Made by a program: the position numbers and the translations under genes. Below the pieces are notes generated by a model that saw only the letters and a program-made list of their open reading frames with translations, searched no databases and had not been told where the DNA came from. 47,709 bases of DNA from Lachnospiraceae bacterium (lineage in GTDB: Bacteria; Bacillota; Clostridia; Lachnospirales; Lachnospiraceae), in NCBI GenBank assembly GCA_017399885.1, contig JAFQAU010000191.1:1-47709 (forward strand). The letters are read 5' to 3'. This document shows, piece after piece, positions 14,817-25,105 of this stretch; position 1 is the first letter of the stretch, and each line of letters starts with the position of its first letter.

Positions 14817-16346
14817 AATCGTTCCAGGTGGCTTACTTGTCAAATCATACATTACTCTATTTACACCCTTCACTTCATTAATAATTCTGCTTGTTACCTT
14901 TAACAGAACCTCCATTGGAATCTCTGCACATTCAGCGGTCATAAAGTCAGAGGTTGTAACCGCACGCAATGCCACTGCGTAGTCATAGGTTCTTTCATCA
15001 CCCATAACACCAACCGAACGCATATTGGTAAGTGCAGCAAAATACTGACCGAGTCCCTTATCCACTCCAGCTTTTGCAATTTCCTCTCTGTAAATAGCAT
15101 CGGCTTCCTGTACTATTTTAACCTTTTCTGCATTTACCTCGCCTATGATACGGATACCAAGACCTGGTCCTGGGAATGGCTGTCTGTATACTAAATATTC
15201 CGGAATACCAAGCTCTAAGCCGGCTTTACGAACCTCATCTTTGAAAAGCAAACGAAGTGGTTCAATAATTTCTTTAAAATCTACACAATCAGGTAGGCCA
15301 CCTACATTATGGTGTGATTTAATTACAGCTGATTTGCCCAACCCACTTTCGATCACGTCTGGATAAATCGTTCCCTGTACTAAGAAATCCACAGCACCAA
15401 TTTTCTTTGCTTCCTCTTCAAATACACGAATGAATTCTTCACCTATAATCTTACGTTTTTGTTCTGGTTCTTCCACGTCTTTTAATTTCTCATAGAAACG
15501 TTCTTGGGCATTTACGCGAATAAAGTTCAAATCATAATGTCCCTCTGGTCCAAATACAGCTTCAACTTCGTCCCCTTCGTTTTTGCGAAGTAAACCATGA
15601 TCCACAAATACACAAGTAAGCTGTTTTCCTACCGCCTTTGACAATAAAACAGCTGCTACAGAAGAATCCACACCACCAGACAGAGCACATAGAACCTTTC
15701 CATTTCCAACTTTTTCTCGTATTTCTTTGATAGTAGTCTCTACAAATGAAGACATCTCCCAGTCTCCCTTACATTGACATACATCAAACACGAAATTGGA
15801 AAGCATCTTTGTTCCTTCCTGTGTATGCATTACCTCTGGATGAAATTGCACTGCATATAGATTTTTTTCTTCACATTCCATTGCAGCTACAGGACAAACC
15901 GGTGTATGTGCTATGATTTTAAAGTCTTCCGGTGCCTTCTCAATGTAGTCTGTATGACTCATCCAACATATGGTTTTTGCCGATACATCCTTAAATAACT
16001 TAGAAGTATTATCAACATCTACCTCTGTTTTTCCGTATTCACTAACCGGTGCTGTTGCCACTTTCCCACCTAACATATAGGACATTAACTGAGAACCATA
16101 ACAGATACCCAAAATTGGAATTCCCATTTCAAAAATTTCTTTTTCACAGCGAACCGCATCTTCTCCATATACACTATTTGGTCCACCTGTAAAAATAATT
16201 CCCTTTGGATTTAATTCTCTAATCTTATCCAAGCTTAAATTATAAGGATGAACTTCACAATACACATTACATTCTCTGACTCTTCTGGCAATCAACTGAT
16301 TATATTGACCACCAAAATCCAGTACAATAACCATCTCTTTGTTCAC
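14805..16346 (-). CDS. guaA: GMP synthase (glutamine-hydrolysing)
   Basis: 513 residues, full length, GTG start 7 nt after GGAGG. The class I glutamine amidotransferase has Cys82 (GICYGS), His169 and Glu171 (QFHPEV). The ATP pyrophosphatase P-loop is SGGVDSS (223-229), and the C-terminal dimerisation domain ends in GTIEFE. It converts XMP, ATP and glutamine to GMP in purine synthesis. Its final codons are the island's attachment site and are kept intact. I looked for a purine riboswitch upstream and did not find the conserved core. Confidence 0.97.
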   Translation of the reverse strand: MNKEMVIVLDFGGQYNQLIARRVRECNVYCEVHPYNLSLDKIRELNPKGIIFTGGPNSVYGEDAVRCEKEIFEMGIPILGICYGSQLMSYMLGGKVATAPVSEYGKTEVDVDNTSKLFKDVSAKTICWMSHTDYIEKAPEDFKIIAHTPVCPVAAMECEEKNLYAVQFHPEVMHTQEGTKMLSNFVFDVCQCKGDWEMSSFVETTIKEIREKVGNGKVLCALSGGVDSSVAAVLLSKAVGKQLTCVFVDHGLLRKNEGDEVEAVFGPEGHYDLNFIRVNAQERFYEKLKDVEEPEQKRKIIGEEFIRVFEEEAKKIGAVDFLVQGTIYPDVIESGLGKSAVIKSHHNVGGLPDCVDFKEIIEPLRLLFKDEVRKAGLELGIPEYLVYRQPFPGPGLGIRIIGEVNAEKVKIVQEADAIYREEIAKAGVDKGLGQYFAALTNMRSVGVMGDERTYDYAVALRAVTTSDFMTAECAEIPMEVLLKVTSRIINEVKGVNRVMYDLTSKPPGTIEFE

Positions 16347-16516
16347 TTGAATTCCTCCTAAAATATTTTATTCTATCCTTTCAATACTCACTCCTGCGAG
16401 TCTTGATGCCAACTTTACTGTATACACGTTAAGTAGCTAACGGTAACTATTTATACCCATTGTACTACATTTTTTTACCATACACTAGTAAAATTTTGTT
16501 TTTCTACAATAAAAAT

Positions 16517-16547
16517 GTAACAGTCCAGCCATGGGCTGACCTGTTAC
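16517..16547 (-). terminator. Terminator after the HD nucleotidase gene
   Basis: GTAACAGGTCAGCC/GGCTGGACTGTTAC on the minus strand, followed by ATTTTTATT. It belongs to the dispersed TAACAGTT palindrome family. Confidence 0.75.
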
Positions 16548-16580
16548 GAAAACTGGTTTACTATATAAAATCTATATTGG

Positions 16581-17162
16581 CTAATGCAACTCATCTAAAT
16601 TTTTATAATAAGCTGGTAAAAACTCCTCCATAAATATTTCTGCTTCCTCTAATTCCATTTTTCTTATAGCATCTTCCAAAGATTTTTTTGCAGATTTAAA
16701 TTCTGTATTGCCCGCTTTTTCTTCCTTAATACATTTAATCAAGGCAGAAATTTTATCTGCTGCCTTCTCAAGCCTCCATAGATAGGAATCCTCTTCTTGC
16801 TTACAGAATAAACCTTCATAATAATTTCGTATATCCGCCGGTAACATTCCCATTAATTTCTCATTTGCCTTAAACTCCACTTCCTTAAAAGCATTTTTAA
16901 TGTCCTCACTATAATATTTAATAGGTGTAGGCATATCACCGGTAATAATTTCTGTAGAATCATGATATAGCCCCAGTAAAGCCGCTCTTTCCACGTTTAA
17001 ATTTTTCCCAAATCTAACATTCCCTATAATAGCCAATGCATGAGTGAGCATAGCCACCTCCATAGAATGTTCCGCAACATTTTCCGATTCAGAATTCTTC
17101 ATTAACGCCCATCTTTCAATATATTTCATACGTGAAAGCATAGCATAAAAATGTGTTTCCAT
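16581..17162 (-). CDS. YfbR-type HD-domain 5'-deoxynucleotidase
   Basis: 193 residues, the usual YfbR size. The metal ligands of the HD fold are visible as VAEHSMEVAML and LYHDSTEI, with a later Asp in EKAADKI. YfbR-like enzymes remove phosphate from deoxynucleoside 5'-monophosphates. RBS GAGGGGAG, 7 nt before ATG. It stands alone between guaA and uvrA. Confidence 0.85.
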   Translation of the reverse strand: METHFYAMLSRMKYIERWALMKNSESENVAEHSMEVAMLTHALAIIGNVRFGKNLNVERAALLGLYHDSTEIITGDMPTPIKYYSEDIKNAFKEVEFKANEKLMGMLPADIRNYYEGLFCKQEEDSYLWRLEKAADKISALIKCIKEEKAGNTEFKSAKKSLEDAIRKMELEEAEIFMEEFLPAYYKNLDELH

Positions 17163-17227
17163 AATTCATCTCCCCTCTATTTTTCCTTATGTGTCATTTA
17201 GTTTTACGCATAATTGTAATTGTTTCC

Positions 17228-17323
17228 AACAGATGGAGCAGTTCACCCATGGTCATTCCTAACGTTGTAGATTAAACAATAACTACACCTATGCTCTTCC
17301 ATGGTCGAACTGTTCCACCTGTT
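17228..17323. repeat. Large imperfect inverted repeat, 25-bp arms
   Basis: Arms 17228-17252 and 17299-17323 match at 21 of 25 positions and contain the CAGTTC...CCATGG core of the dispersed palindrome family. An inner TGTAG/CTACA stem lies in the 46-bp loop. No T-run, so not an ordinary terminator. Confidence 0.6.
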
Positions 17324-17383
17324 ATTCTGTTTGCACATTCCAGTATGCTCTTGTAAGATTTTTCAAGCTATATAACCTTTTAT

Positions 17384-20230
17384 TTATTCCTTCTCTAAAT
17401 ATTTTTTTACATATTTACCAGTATAAGATTTTTTATTTTTCACAATTTCTTCCGGGGTTCCGGTAGCAACTACAGTTCCGCCCTTATCCCCACCTTCCGG
17501 ACCAATATCTATAATATAGTCCGCTGTTTTAATAACATCCAGGTTATGCTCAATAATTACAACCGTATTCCCTCCATCAGACAATTTTTGCAAAATTTCA
17601 ACCAATTTATGAACATCCGCAAAATGCAATCCTGTAGTAGGTTCATCTAAGATATAAATTGTTTTTCCTGTACTTCTTCTACTAAGCTCCGTAGCTAATT
17701 TAATACGCTGTGCTTCCCCTCCTGACAGAGTAGTAGAAGGTTGTCCCAATTTCACGTAAGAGAGTCCTACCTCATGTAAAGTCTGAATCTTTCGAAGAAT
17801 TGCTGGCACATTTTCAAAGAATTTAACCGCTTCCTCCACTGTCATGTTTAATACTTCAAAGATATTCTTTCCTTTATATTTTACTTCCAAAGTCTCTCTA
17901 TTATAACGTTTTCCTTTACACACATCACATGTGACATATACATCCGGCAGAAAGTTCATCTCAATCTTATTAATTCCGTCTCCACCACAGGCTTCACAAC
18001 GTCCACCCTTCACATTAAAACTAAATCTTCCTTTCTTATAACCACGTTCCTTTGCATCTGTTGTTGAAGCAAATAAATCTCTAATTAAGTCAAATACCCC
18101 TGTATAAGTTGCCGGGTTAGAACGAGGTGTCCTACCAATTGGAGACTGGTCAATATCAATTACCTTATCCAACTGTTCAATTCCTACAATACTGTCATGT
18201 TCACCCGGAATACATTTGGCACGATTTAGTTTTTTTGCTAGTGTCTTATATAAGATTTCATTAATTAATGAACTTTTACCTGAACCAGATACCCCTGTTA
18301 CACAAGTCATGATTCCTAACGGAATCTCTACATTAATATTTTTTAAATTATTTTGTCTTGCGCCTTGGATTGTCAATACCCCCGTTGCCTGTCTTCTTTT
18401 ATCTGGCACAGGGATTTTTTTTCTTCCACTTAAATATGCTCCCGTTACCGATTTCTCATTTTCCATAATTTCCTTTGCAGTCCCTGTAGCAACAATATTT
18501 CCCCCATGGGTTCCTGCTCCCGGTCCAATATCCACAATATAGTCTGCAGCGAACATGGTGTCTTCATCATGCTCTACAACAATCAATGTATTCCCCAAGT
18601 CCTTTAAATGATGAAGAGTTTTTAACAGCTTATCATTATCTCTTTGATGTAAACCTATGCTTGGTTCATCTAAAATATAAGTTACTCCAACCAAGCCTGA
18701 ACCGATCTGTGTTGCCAAACGGATTCTTTGTGCCTCCCCACCTGATAAGGAAGCGGTTGCTCTGGATAAGGTTAAATAATCCAAGCCCACATCAACCAAA
18801 AAACCTAGTCTTGCATGGATTTCCTTCAAGATTAAATTTGCAATTTCCTGCTGTCTTTCTGTAAGCTTTAATTGCTCCATATATACCTTTAACTCCCCAA
18901 TGGAATAATCTGTAACCTCTGCTATATTTTTCTCACCCACAGTTACTGCAAGAGAGGAGCGTTTTAGCCTTCTTCCACCACACTCCTGACAAGGCGTTAC
19001 CTGCATATATGATTCATATTCCTGTTTGGTGTATTCAGATCCGGTTTCCCTATAACGACGTTTTACATTTTGAATAACACCTTCAAAAATCACATCATAA
19101 ATTCCTTCTCCTCTTTGTCCCTTATAATAAACCTTTACCATTCGGTTGGTTCCATGCATTAACATGTGTCGAACCTCCTCAGATAAATTCTCGTAAGGAG
19201 TATTTAAGTCAAAAGAAAATTCCTTTGATAGAGCAGCAAGGATTGACCCTGTATAGCTGGTAGGATCCGTTGCAGATTGCCAGCCAAGAACAGCTATGGC
19301 TCCCTCTGCTATGCTTAGTGTTTTATCAGGAACAATTAAATTTTCACAAAATTCCATATGAATTCCTATTCCATGACAATTCGGACATGCCCCAAATGGA
19401 TTATTGAAAGAAAAGCTTCTTGGCTCAACCTCCTCTACACTCACACCACAGTCCGGACAAGAAAAACTCTGGCTAAATCGTAGTATTTCCCCATCCACTA
19501 CATCTACTAATAGGATTCCCTCTGATAGCTTCATTACATTTTCAATAGAATCTGTTAATCTTTGCCCAATCCCTTCTCTTACCACCAAACGATCCACTAC
19601 AATTTCAATATTATGTTTTTTATTTTTATCCAATTCAATAGTTTCTGATAAATCATATTGATTTCCATCTACAATTACACGTACATATCCACTTTTTTTC
19701 GCACGCTCAAAAATCTTTGCATGCGTACCTTTTCTCCCTCTGACTACCGGTGCTAATAATTGAATCTTTGTACGTTCCGGTAAAGTAAGAATCTCGTCTA
19801 CCATTTGATCAATGGTCTGACTTTGAATTATCTTTCCACACTCCGGACAATGCGGAGTACCAATTCTTGCATATAATAAACGAAAATAGTCATAAATCTC
19901 CGTAACCGTACCAACGGTAGAACGAGGATTTCTGTTGGTAGACTTCTGGTCAATAGAAATTGCCGGGGATAAGCCCTCTATACTTTCCACCATTGGTTTT
20001 TCCATCTGGCCCAAAAATTGTCTTGCATACGAAGATAATGACTCCATATATCGCCTCTGACCTTCAGCATAAATAGTATCAAAAGCCAAAGAAGATTTCC
20101 CCGAACCGCTCAGTCCGGTAAAAACAATAAAAGAATCTCTAGGAAGCTGTAAATTTACATTCTTTAAATTATGCTCTTTTGCTCCATTGATTGTAATATA
20201 TTTTTTTCTTTCTTTTCTATCCTCAATCAT
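17384..20230 (-). CDS. uvrA: Excinuclease ABC subunit A
   Basis: 948 residues, full length. Two ABC ATPase modules: Walker A GLSGSGKS (39-46) and GVSGSGKS in the second half, LSGGEAQRI signatures and DEPSIGLH / DEPTTGLH Walker B regions. Zinc-binding Cys pairs are CPECG, CPDCG-CPNC and [14 protein letters not shown]. UvrA dimers find bulky DNA lesions and load UvrB. It follows uvrB by about 117 nt on the same strand and probably shares its promoter. The ribosome binding site is weak (AAAGG, long spacing). Confidence 0.97.
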   Translation of the reverse strand: MIEDRKERKKYITINGAKEHNLKNVNLQLPRDSFIVFTGLSGSGKSSLAFDTIYAEGQRRYMESLSSYARQFLGQMEKPMVESIEGLSPAISIDQKSTNRNPRSTVGTVTEIYDYFRLLYARIGTPHCPECGKIIQSQTIDQMVDEILTLPERTKIQLLAPVVRGRKGTHAKIFERAKKSGYVRVIVDGNQYDLSETIELDKNKKHNIEIVVDRLVVREGIGQRLTDSIENVMKLSEGILLVDVVDGEILRFSQSFSCPDCGVSVEEVEPRSFSFNNPFGACPNCHGIGIHMEFCENLIVPDKTLSIAEGAIAVLGWQSATDPTSYTGSILAALSKEFSFDLNTPYENLSEEVRHMLMHGTNRMVKVYYKGQRGEGIYDVIFEGVIQNVKRRYRETGSEYTKQEYESYMQVTPCQECGGRRLKRSSLAVTVGEKNIAEVTDYSIGELKVYMEQLKLTERQQEIANLILKEIHARLGFLVDVGLDYLTLSRATASLSGGEAQRIRLATQIGSGLVGVTYILDEPSIGLHQRDNDKLLKTLHHLKDLGNTLIVVEHDEDTMFAADYIVDIGPGAGTHGGNIVATGTAKEIMENEKSVTGAYLSGRKKIPVPDKRRQATGVLTIQGARQNNLKNINVEIPLGIMTCVTGVSGSGKSSLINEILYKTLAKKLNRAKCIPGEHDSIVGIEQLDKVIDIDQSPIGRTPRSNPATYTGVFDLIRDLFASTTDAKERGYKKGRFSFNVKGGRCEACGGDGINKIEMNFLPDVYVTCDVCKGKRYNRETLEVKYKGKNIFEVLNMTVEEAVKFFENVPAILRKIQTLHEVGLSYVKLGQPSTTLSGGEAQRIKLATELSRRSTGKTIYILDEPTTGLHFADVHKLVEILQKLSDGGNTVVIIEHNLDVIKTADYIIDIGPEGGDKGGTVVATGTPEEIVKNKKSYTGKYVKKYLEKE

Positions 20231-20347
20231 TCTGCTATCTTACCTTTCCTTTCACCAGATACACCCTAATCCCTGCTGTTCTATTGCAAACAATTCTTAA
20301 CTTATAAACAATATCAAGCTCATAACAGTACACTTATCCACAATTCT

Positions 20348-22339
20348 CTAATTCTTATCAACTTCTAGCAACTGCTGTTTTAGCTGTACCATCTGATCTC
20401 TTAGTTGTGCTGCCAGCTCAAAATTTAATTCCACAGCTGCCGCATGCATTTTCTTGGTTACGGACTGAATTACCTGCTCAAGCTCCTTCTTACTCATAGA
20501 CTCAGGATCTTTTTCCATTTGCAAACTAGCAACTTCTACTTTTTTAGAAATACGAATTAGGTCCCTAACTGCCTTCTTAATTGTCTGCGGAGTTATATTA
20601 TGCTCTTCATTATACCTTTGTTGAATTCCTCTTCTTCGCTCCGTTTCTTCAATCGCATGTCTCATGGATTCTGTCACACTATCCGCATACATGATTACAT
20701 GCCCTTCTGCATTTCTGGCAGCTCGTCCAATAGTCTGAATCAATGAAGTCTCTGAACGTAAGAAACCTTCCTTATCTGCATCCAAAATTGCCACCAGTGT
20801 AATTTCCGGAATGTCTAGCCCCTCACGAAGTAAATTGATTCCAACCAACACATCAAATACATCCATTCGCATATCCCGAATAATTTCTGAACGTTCCAAT
20901 GTATCAATATCTGAATGTAAATACTTTACCCGTATTCCCACATCACGCATGTAATCCGTTAAATCCTCTGCCATACGCTTTGTAAGAGTAGTAACTAAAA
21001 CCTTATTCTTCCCTTCAATTTCCTTTTTCACTTCTCCAAGCAAATCATCAATCTGTCCCGCTACAGGCCTTACCTGCACACAAGGATCCAATAAACCGGT
21101 AGGTCGTATAATTTGCTCCACTCTTGCCAATTCATGTTCTTCTTCATATTGGGAAGGTGTAGCAGACACAAATAACATCTGATCTATCTTTCCCTCAAAT
21201 TCCTGAAAGTTCAGTGGTCTGTTATCCTTTGCTGATGGCAGACGGAACCCATAGTCAACTAAGGTGGACTTTCGGGATTGGTCACCTGCATACATGCCTC
21301 GAACCTGTGGCACTGTAATATGAGATTCATCTACAATAATCAAAAAGTCATCAGGAAAGAAGTCAATCAAAGTAAATGGTGGCTGTCCAGGCTCAAGTCC
21401 TGATAAATGTCTGGAATAATTTTCTATTCCGGAACAAAAGCCCGTCTCCCTCAACATTTCTATATCAAACATTGTTCTCTCTTTAATTCGTTGCGCCTCC
21501 AGTAATTTTCCTTCCTGCTTAAAAGTCTCAATCCTTTCATCCAACTCTTCCTTTATGGCTTGTAATGCAGGTTCTAATCTATCTGGTTCTACCACATAAT
21601 GAGATGCAGGATAAATATGTGCATGCTCTAATTCATATTTTATATTTCCGGTAAGCACATCAATCTCTGTAATTCTGTCAATCTCATCTCCAAAAAATTC
21701 TACTCTTATTGCAGTATCACTCTGACTAATCATAAAAATTTCTAATACATCTCCCCGTACTCGAAATGTTCCTCTCTTAAAATCCATCTCACTTCTACTA
21801 TACTGCATATTTATAAGCTTTCGAATAACCTCATCCCGATCTCTCTCCATACCGGGCCTTAAAGATAAGGTCATATTCTGATAGAATTCCGGGCTTCCCA
21901 AGCCATAAATACAAGACACACTAGCTATAATAATCACATCTTTTCTTTCCATTAATGCAGCAGTTGCAGAGTGTCTTAGCTTATCAATCTCGTCATTGAT
22001 AGAGGAATCCTTTTCAATATAGGTATCCGTAGAAGGCACATAAGCCTCCGGTTGATAGTAGTCATAATAACTTACAAAATATTCCACTGCATTTTCGGGA
22101 AAAAACTCTTTGAATTCCCCATAAAGCTGAGCTGCCAAAGTTTTATTATGGGCAATGATCAACGTAGGCTTATTCAAATGATGAATAATATTTGCCATTG
22201 TAAATGTTTTCCCGGAACCTGTAACTCCAAGAAGTGTCTGAAACTGGTTCCCTTCTTTAAATCCCTGTACCAAATCCTCTATAGCCTGTGGCTGATCTCC
22301 TGTAGGCTTATAAGGGGCATGTAATTTAAATTCTGCCAT
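20348..22339 (-). CDS. uvrB: Excinuclease ABC subunit B
   Basis: 663 residues from [17 protein letters not shown], preceded by GGAGG 10 nt upstream. The frame is open another 45 codons upstream, but that stretch contains the promoter and a terminator, so the longer start is wrong. Walker A GVTGSGKT, the beta-hairpin region [15 protein letters not shown], helicase motifs ([13 protein letters not shown]) and the C-terminal UVR domain are all present. UvrB verifies damage after UvrA and recruits UvrC. Confidence 0.97.
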   Translation of the reverse strand: MAEFKLHAPYKPTGDQPQAIEDLVQGFKEGNQFQTLLGVTGSGKTFTMANIIHHLNKPTLIIAHNKTLAAQLYGEFKEFFPENAVEYFVSYYDYYQPEAYVPSTDTYIEKDSSINDEIDKLRHSATAALMERKDVIIIASVSCIYGLGSPEFYQNMTLSLRPGMERDRDEVIRKLINMQYSRSEMDFKRGTFRVRGDVLEIFMISQSDTAIRVEFFGDEIDRITEIDVLTGNIKYELEHAHIYPASHYVVEPDRLEPALQAIKEELDERIETFKQEGKLLEAQRIKERTMFDIEMLRETGFCSGIENYSRHLSGLEPGQPPFTLIDFFPDDFLIIVDESHITVPQVRGMYAGDQSRKSTLVDYGFRLPSAKDNRPLNFQEFEGKIDQMLFVSATPSQYEEEHELARVEQIIRPTGLLDPCVQVRPVAGQIDDLLGEVKKEIEGKNKVLVTTLTKRMAEDLTDYMRDVGIRVKYLHSDIDTLERSEIIRDMRMDVFDVLVGINLLREGLDIPEITLVAILDADKEGFLRSETSLIQTIGRAARNAEGHVIMYADSVTESMRHAIEETERRRGIQQRYNEEHNITPQTIKKAVRDLIRISKKVEVASLQMEKDPESMSKKELEQVIQSVTKKMHAAAVELNFELAAQLRDQMVQLKQQLLEVDKN

Positions 22340-22411
22340 AATAAAACTTCCTCCTATCACTAGTACACCAAAAAAGTGAATTGCTTCTATCTGAACTGTT
22401 ATATAGCAACA

Positions 22412-22461
22412 ATTATAGCATGATAAAAAGAAAATGTACAGATTTTTCAGAACATTTGTTC
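22412..22461 (-). promoter_or_regulatory. uvrB promoter with SOS (LexA/DinR) box
   Basis: Minus strand: TGTACA (22440-22435), 17-bp spacer, TATAAT (22417-22412). GAACAAATGTTC at 22450-22461, a perfect GAAC-N4-GTTC palindrome with an A/T on each side, lies 9 bp upstream of the -35 and matches the Gram-positive DinR/LexA box core. Confidence 0.75.
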
Positions 22462-22482
22462 TTTTTCTGTACATTTTCTTTT
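22426..22482 (-). terminator. Terminator of the SCP2-like gene, overlapping the uvrB promoter
   Basis: Perfect 17-bp arms (AAAAGAAAATGTACAGA and its complement), then TTTTTATC on the minus strand. The SOS box forms the loop and the uvrB -35 is part of one arm. Confidence 0.75.
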
Positions 22483-22512
22483 ACTGTTCATTTATTTATA
22501 TCATTCCCATAA

Positions 22513-22830
22513 TTATAGAAATTCTTTAATTTTTAACGCTTTTCCAAGATCTCCCTCTACCTTTAATTTTCTTAGTGTAAATGCCATCATAGGATCCATT
22601 TTCTTATTCATAATCTTAAACAAAACATCTGCACTACATATAAACAAAGCATCTCTGTCATAGTACTCATAAGGCTCCACATTTAATTGGCCGTCTTTTA
22701 CTTCAACGTAAAATGCTCCTGCTCCTTCCCCCGTAATATTAAATTGAAATGCATAGTGACCTTGTACAGCACTAACATCTCTATCCTTTACTGCATTCTT
22801 AAATTGTTCAAAAATTTCCTGATATGTCAT
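22513..22830 (-). CDS. SCP2 sterol-transfer-domain-like protein
   Basis: 105 residues from MTYQEIFEQFKN, 7 nt after GGGAG; the longer frame lacks a ribosome binding site. It has the SCP2 pattern: FQFNITGEGAGAFYVEVKDGQ, then a DALFICSADVLFKIMNKKMDPMMAF stretch and LKVEGDLGKALK. Small stand-alone SCP2 proteins are presumed to bind hydrophobic ligands; the ligand is unknown. Its terminator is the hairpin at 22426-22482. Confidence 0.8.
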   Translation of the reverse strand: MTYQEIFEQFKNAVKDRDVSAVQGHYAFQFNITGEGAGAFYVEVKDGQLNVEPYEYYDRDALFICSADVLFKIMNKKMDPMMAFTLRKLKVEGDLGKALKIKEFL

Positions 22831-23045
22831 AAATAATCTCCCTTCTTTTTTCAACACATAACAGCTGTAAATTATTTGTTTTTCTATCACACAATATACC
22901 TTTTTCGTAATCACTCGTCAAGTATTATTACAGAATTAGACAAGCCCTCCCCTTAAAATCACATTCTATTCCCCTTATATACTTTCTTATAATTACCCCG
23001 TTAAAAGCACAGATATAACAGTTCAACCGTTTGACGAAACCATTG

Positions 23046-23354
23046 CTATAAAAATAATTCAGTTAGAAATACTGCTATACAAGCTAGCATAGCTACCTTA
23101 GTAAGACTCTCCCCCCTATAGGAAAAAACAACTGCCACTAATAATCCTATAAATGCCGATAACATACTACTTGTAGCATACAAAACAGCCGGAAAGGTCA
23201 TGGCTGCCAAGACGGAATATGGAATATAGTATAAAAAGGATTTCATCCATTGATTATTTATTTTTGATTTGATTGCCACAAAGGGAATCACCCGAATAAA
23301 ATAAGTTACTCCAAACATAATAAAGAGATAAATAAAAAATTCTTTCAGTTCCAT
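23046..23354 (-). CDS. azlD: AzlD-type branched-chain amino acid export subunit
   Basis: 102 residues, very hydrophobic, about four membrane segments, the AzlD size. Its ATG overlaps the azlC stop (TAATG). AzlCD pairs export branched-chain amino acids; azlC mutants of B. subtilis gave azaleucine resistance. Confidence 0.85.
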   Translation of the reverse strand: MELKEFFIYLFIMFGVTYFIRVIPFVAIKSKINNQWMKSFLYYIPYSVLAAMTFPAVLYATSSMLSAFIGLLVAVVFSYRGESLTKVAMLACIAVFLTELFL

Positions 23355-24064
23355 TATTCCTCCTCCTTAACAGGAAAACAAAAGGCACCTATTACTGCAG
23401 CGAAGACTGCACAAATACTCATAGAAAGACCACTTGAAAGCTTCTGCCCCATTGGACAATAATAAAAAAAGCTACTCATTGCCATAGATAGTGCTACCAC
23501 GTAAACCACTGCCTTTATTTTTTTCATTTCCGGTACAACAATCGCAATAAACATTCCATAAATAGCCAAACCTAATGCACTTACCAATCTATCAGGCAAT
23601 ACATTTCCAAGAATTGCACCAAATAAAGTTCCCAATGTCCAGCCCAAAAAAGGAAGTGTTATGAGTCCGGCATAATAAGATCGACATACTTTTTCTTCTG
23701 TCATAGATACTGCAAATATTTCATCTGTAGTACCAAATCCTAAAATCCACCTAGAAACTCCTTTGAATTTATCATCTACCTTCTGTGAAAGAGAGATACT
23801 CATAAACGAATACCTTATATTAATGGTAATTTGCGTAATTACCATCTCCAGATAATTCCCCGGTGTAAGCATAATTCCAATTCCTGCAAATTGCCCTGCC
23901 GATGTAATATTAAAGGCAGATATAAGTAACGCCTGCCACCAGGTAAATCCATAGCTAACTGCCATTATGCCAAAAGTAAAGGATACAGACAAATATCCAA
24001 GTGCAATCGGTATCCCCGCTTTTAAACCTCTTATATAATGTAATTTTTTTCTAAAAATTTTCAT
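23354..24064 (-). CDS. azlC: AzlC-type branched-chain amino acid permease
   Basis: 236 residues with multiple membrane helices and the family stretch SFTFGIMAVSYGFTWWQALLIS and RYSFMSISLSQK, then FGTTDEIFAVS. RBS AGAGG, 9-10 nt before ATG. Forms the larger subunit with AzlD. Confidence 0.9.
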   Translation of the reverse strand: MKIFRKKLHYIRGLKAGIPIALGYLSVSFTFGIMAVSYGFTWWQALLISAFNITSAGQFAGIGIMLTPGNYLEMVITQITINIRYSFMSISLSQKVDDKFKGVSRWILGFGTTDEIFAVSMTEEKVCRSYYAGLITLPFLGWTLGTLFGAILGNVLPDRLVSALGLAIYGMFIAIVVPEMKKIKAVVYVVALSMAMSSFFYYCPMGQKLSSGLSMSICAVFAAVIGAFCFPVKEEE

Positions 24065-24145
24065 TTTCTAATTTCCTCTTGTATTTTTTCGTAACACAAA
24101 TCCAAAGATAAATCTAAATAGATATATCCTCTCAGAACGTTTTTT

Positions 24146-24171
24146 TTTATAAGACGCTCTTTCCTATAAAG
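24146..24171. repeat. Fragment of the CCTATAAAG repeat family
   Basis: TATAAGACGCTCTTTCCTAT then AAAG resembles the terminal hairpin of the 157-bp repeats (TATAGGACGAACTTTCCTAT). Probably a truncated copy. Confidence 0.5.
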
Positions 24172-24224
24172 TGAAAAAATGTAACTATAACTGATACAAA
24201 CACATTAATCGCCTTAAAGCTTAA

Positions 24225-24677
24225 CTAAATAGCCATTGTTTCCGAGTCTAATAAAATTGTAAATGGCCCCTGATTTTCCAACGCCACTTGCATTTCAGCA
24301 CCAAAAATACCTGTCTGTACATTAGGAACATCTTCTTTGCATTTTTCTATGATATATTCATACATACTTTTTGCAAAATCCGGTTTTCCAGCCTTAGTAA
24401 AAGAAGGCCTGTTTCCTTTTTTACAATCTGCATATAAAGTAAATTGGGATACCAAAAGTAAGCTTCCTTCTATATCCTTCAAAGAAAGATTTGTTTTTCC
24501 ATTTTCATCTTCAAAAATTCTTAAATTAATTACTTTTTTCACTAATTTATCTGCTATTTCTTCGCTATCTGAATCTTCAATTCCAATTAAAACTAGTAGC
24601 CCTTTTTCTATGTTCCCTACAATTTCATTTTCAACTGTTACGCTCGCCTTACTTACACGTTGTATTACAAATCTCAT
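24225..24677 (-). CDS. dtd: D-aminoacyl-tRNA deacylase
   Basis: 150 residues, full length. [15 protein letters not shown] start, the SQFTLYAD motif with the active-site region, RPSFTKAG and the cross-subunit GPFT (Gly-cisPro) motif are present. It removes D-amino acids and glycine wrongly charged on tRNA. RBS AAGGAG, 7 nt before ATG. Confidence 0.95.
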   Translation of the reverse strand: MRFVIQRVSKASVTVENEIVGNIEKGLLVLIGIEDSDSEEIADKLVKKVINLRIFEDENGKTNLSLKDIEGSLLLVSQFTLYADCKKGNRPSFTKAGKPDFAKSMYEYIIEKCKEDVPNVQTGIFGAEMQVALENQGPFTILLDSETMAI

Positions 24678-24749
24678 CTTTTCACTCCTTGTAAAATTTT
24701 TCTCAAATGCAACCTCTTTATTTTATCTCTTTTCCATTTAAAATTCAAT

Positions 24750-24779
24750 GTAACAGTTTAATCGTGGCCAAGCTGTTAC
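24750..24779. repeat. TAACAGTT palindrome copy
   Basis: GTAACAGTTTA / AAGCTGTTAC hairpin upstream of dtd. Member of the dispersed family also seen at 16517, 17228, 35543 and 40364. Confidence 0.65.
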
Positions 24780-24797
24780 TACTATTTACGAATACAA

Positions 24798-24954
24798 GAA
24801 CAAAGCGTGCAAGCACGCTCCGCGACATTACACTTTCCCAATGTGCTTGCACGCTTTGTCGCGCCGAATTTGGTACGCAGTACATCTTCCAAACAAATTC
24901 GTGCGCATCCTTGCGGGGCGTTTTTTGCTTTATAGGACGAACTTTCCTATAAAG
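24798..24954. repeat. 157-bp multi-hairpin repeat, copy 1
   Basis: Near-identical to 27778-27934. Three inverted repeats in order: CAAAGCGTGCAAGCAC with its complement (16-bp arms), GAATTTG/CAAATTC, and CTTTATAGGA/TTCCTATAAAG at the end. No open frame. MITE- or REP-like. Confidence 0.85.
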
Positions 24955-25044
24955 AACAAAGTGGACAAGTCCACATCAACTCCCTAAATCCCTCATTCAT
25001 GAGGGACTTGTTCACTTTGTTGCGCCAGATGCTTCCTATAAAGT
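24951..25044. repeat. Variant repeat abutting copy 1
   Basis: Same plan in shorter form: AACAAAGTGGACAAGTCC pairs with GGGACTTGTTCACTTTG, then TTGCGCC and a terminal CCTATAAAG. It shares the AAAG end of copy 1. Confidence 0.65.
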
Positions 25045-25083
25045 AAAAAACTCCTTAATCCTAACCGGATTAAGAAGTTTTTT
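25045..25083. terminator. Terminator of the starch-binding gene
   Basis: AAAAAACTCCTTAATCC / GGATTAAGAAGTTTTTT, 17-nt arms with one mismatch and T-runs on both strands, so it can work in both directions. Confidence 0.85.
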
Positions 25084-25105
25084 ATTATAAAATACGTATA
25101 AATGA

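Noticed and set aside
16347..16580. Purine riboswitch upstream of guaA
   Set aside because: The conserved J/P core elements were not found on the minus strand; only a terminator and a plain leader are visible.
22340..22474. 45-codon N-terminal extension of uvrB
   Set aside because: Contains the promoter, SOS box and a terminator; [12 protein letters not shown] is the conserved UvrB start with a good ribosome binding site.
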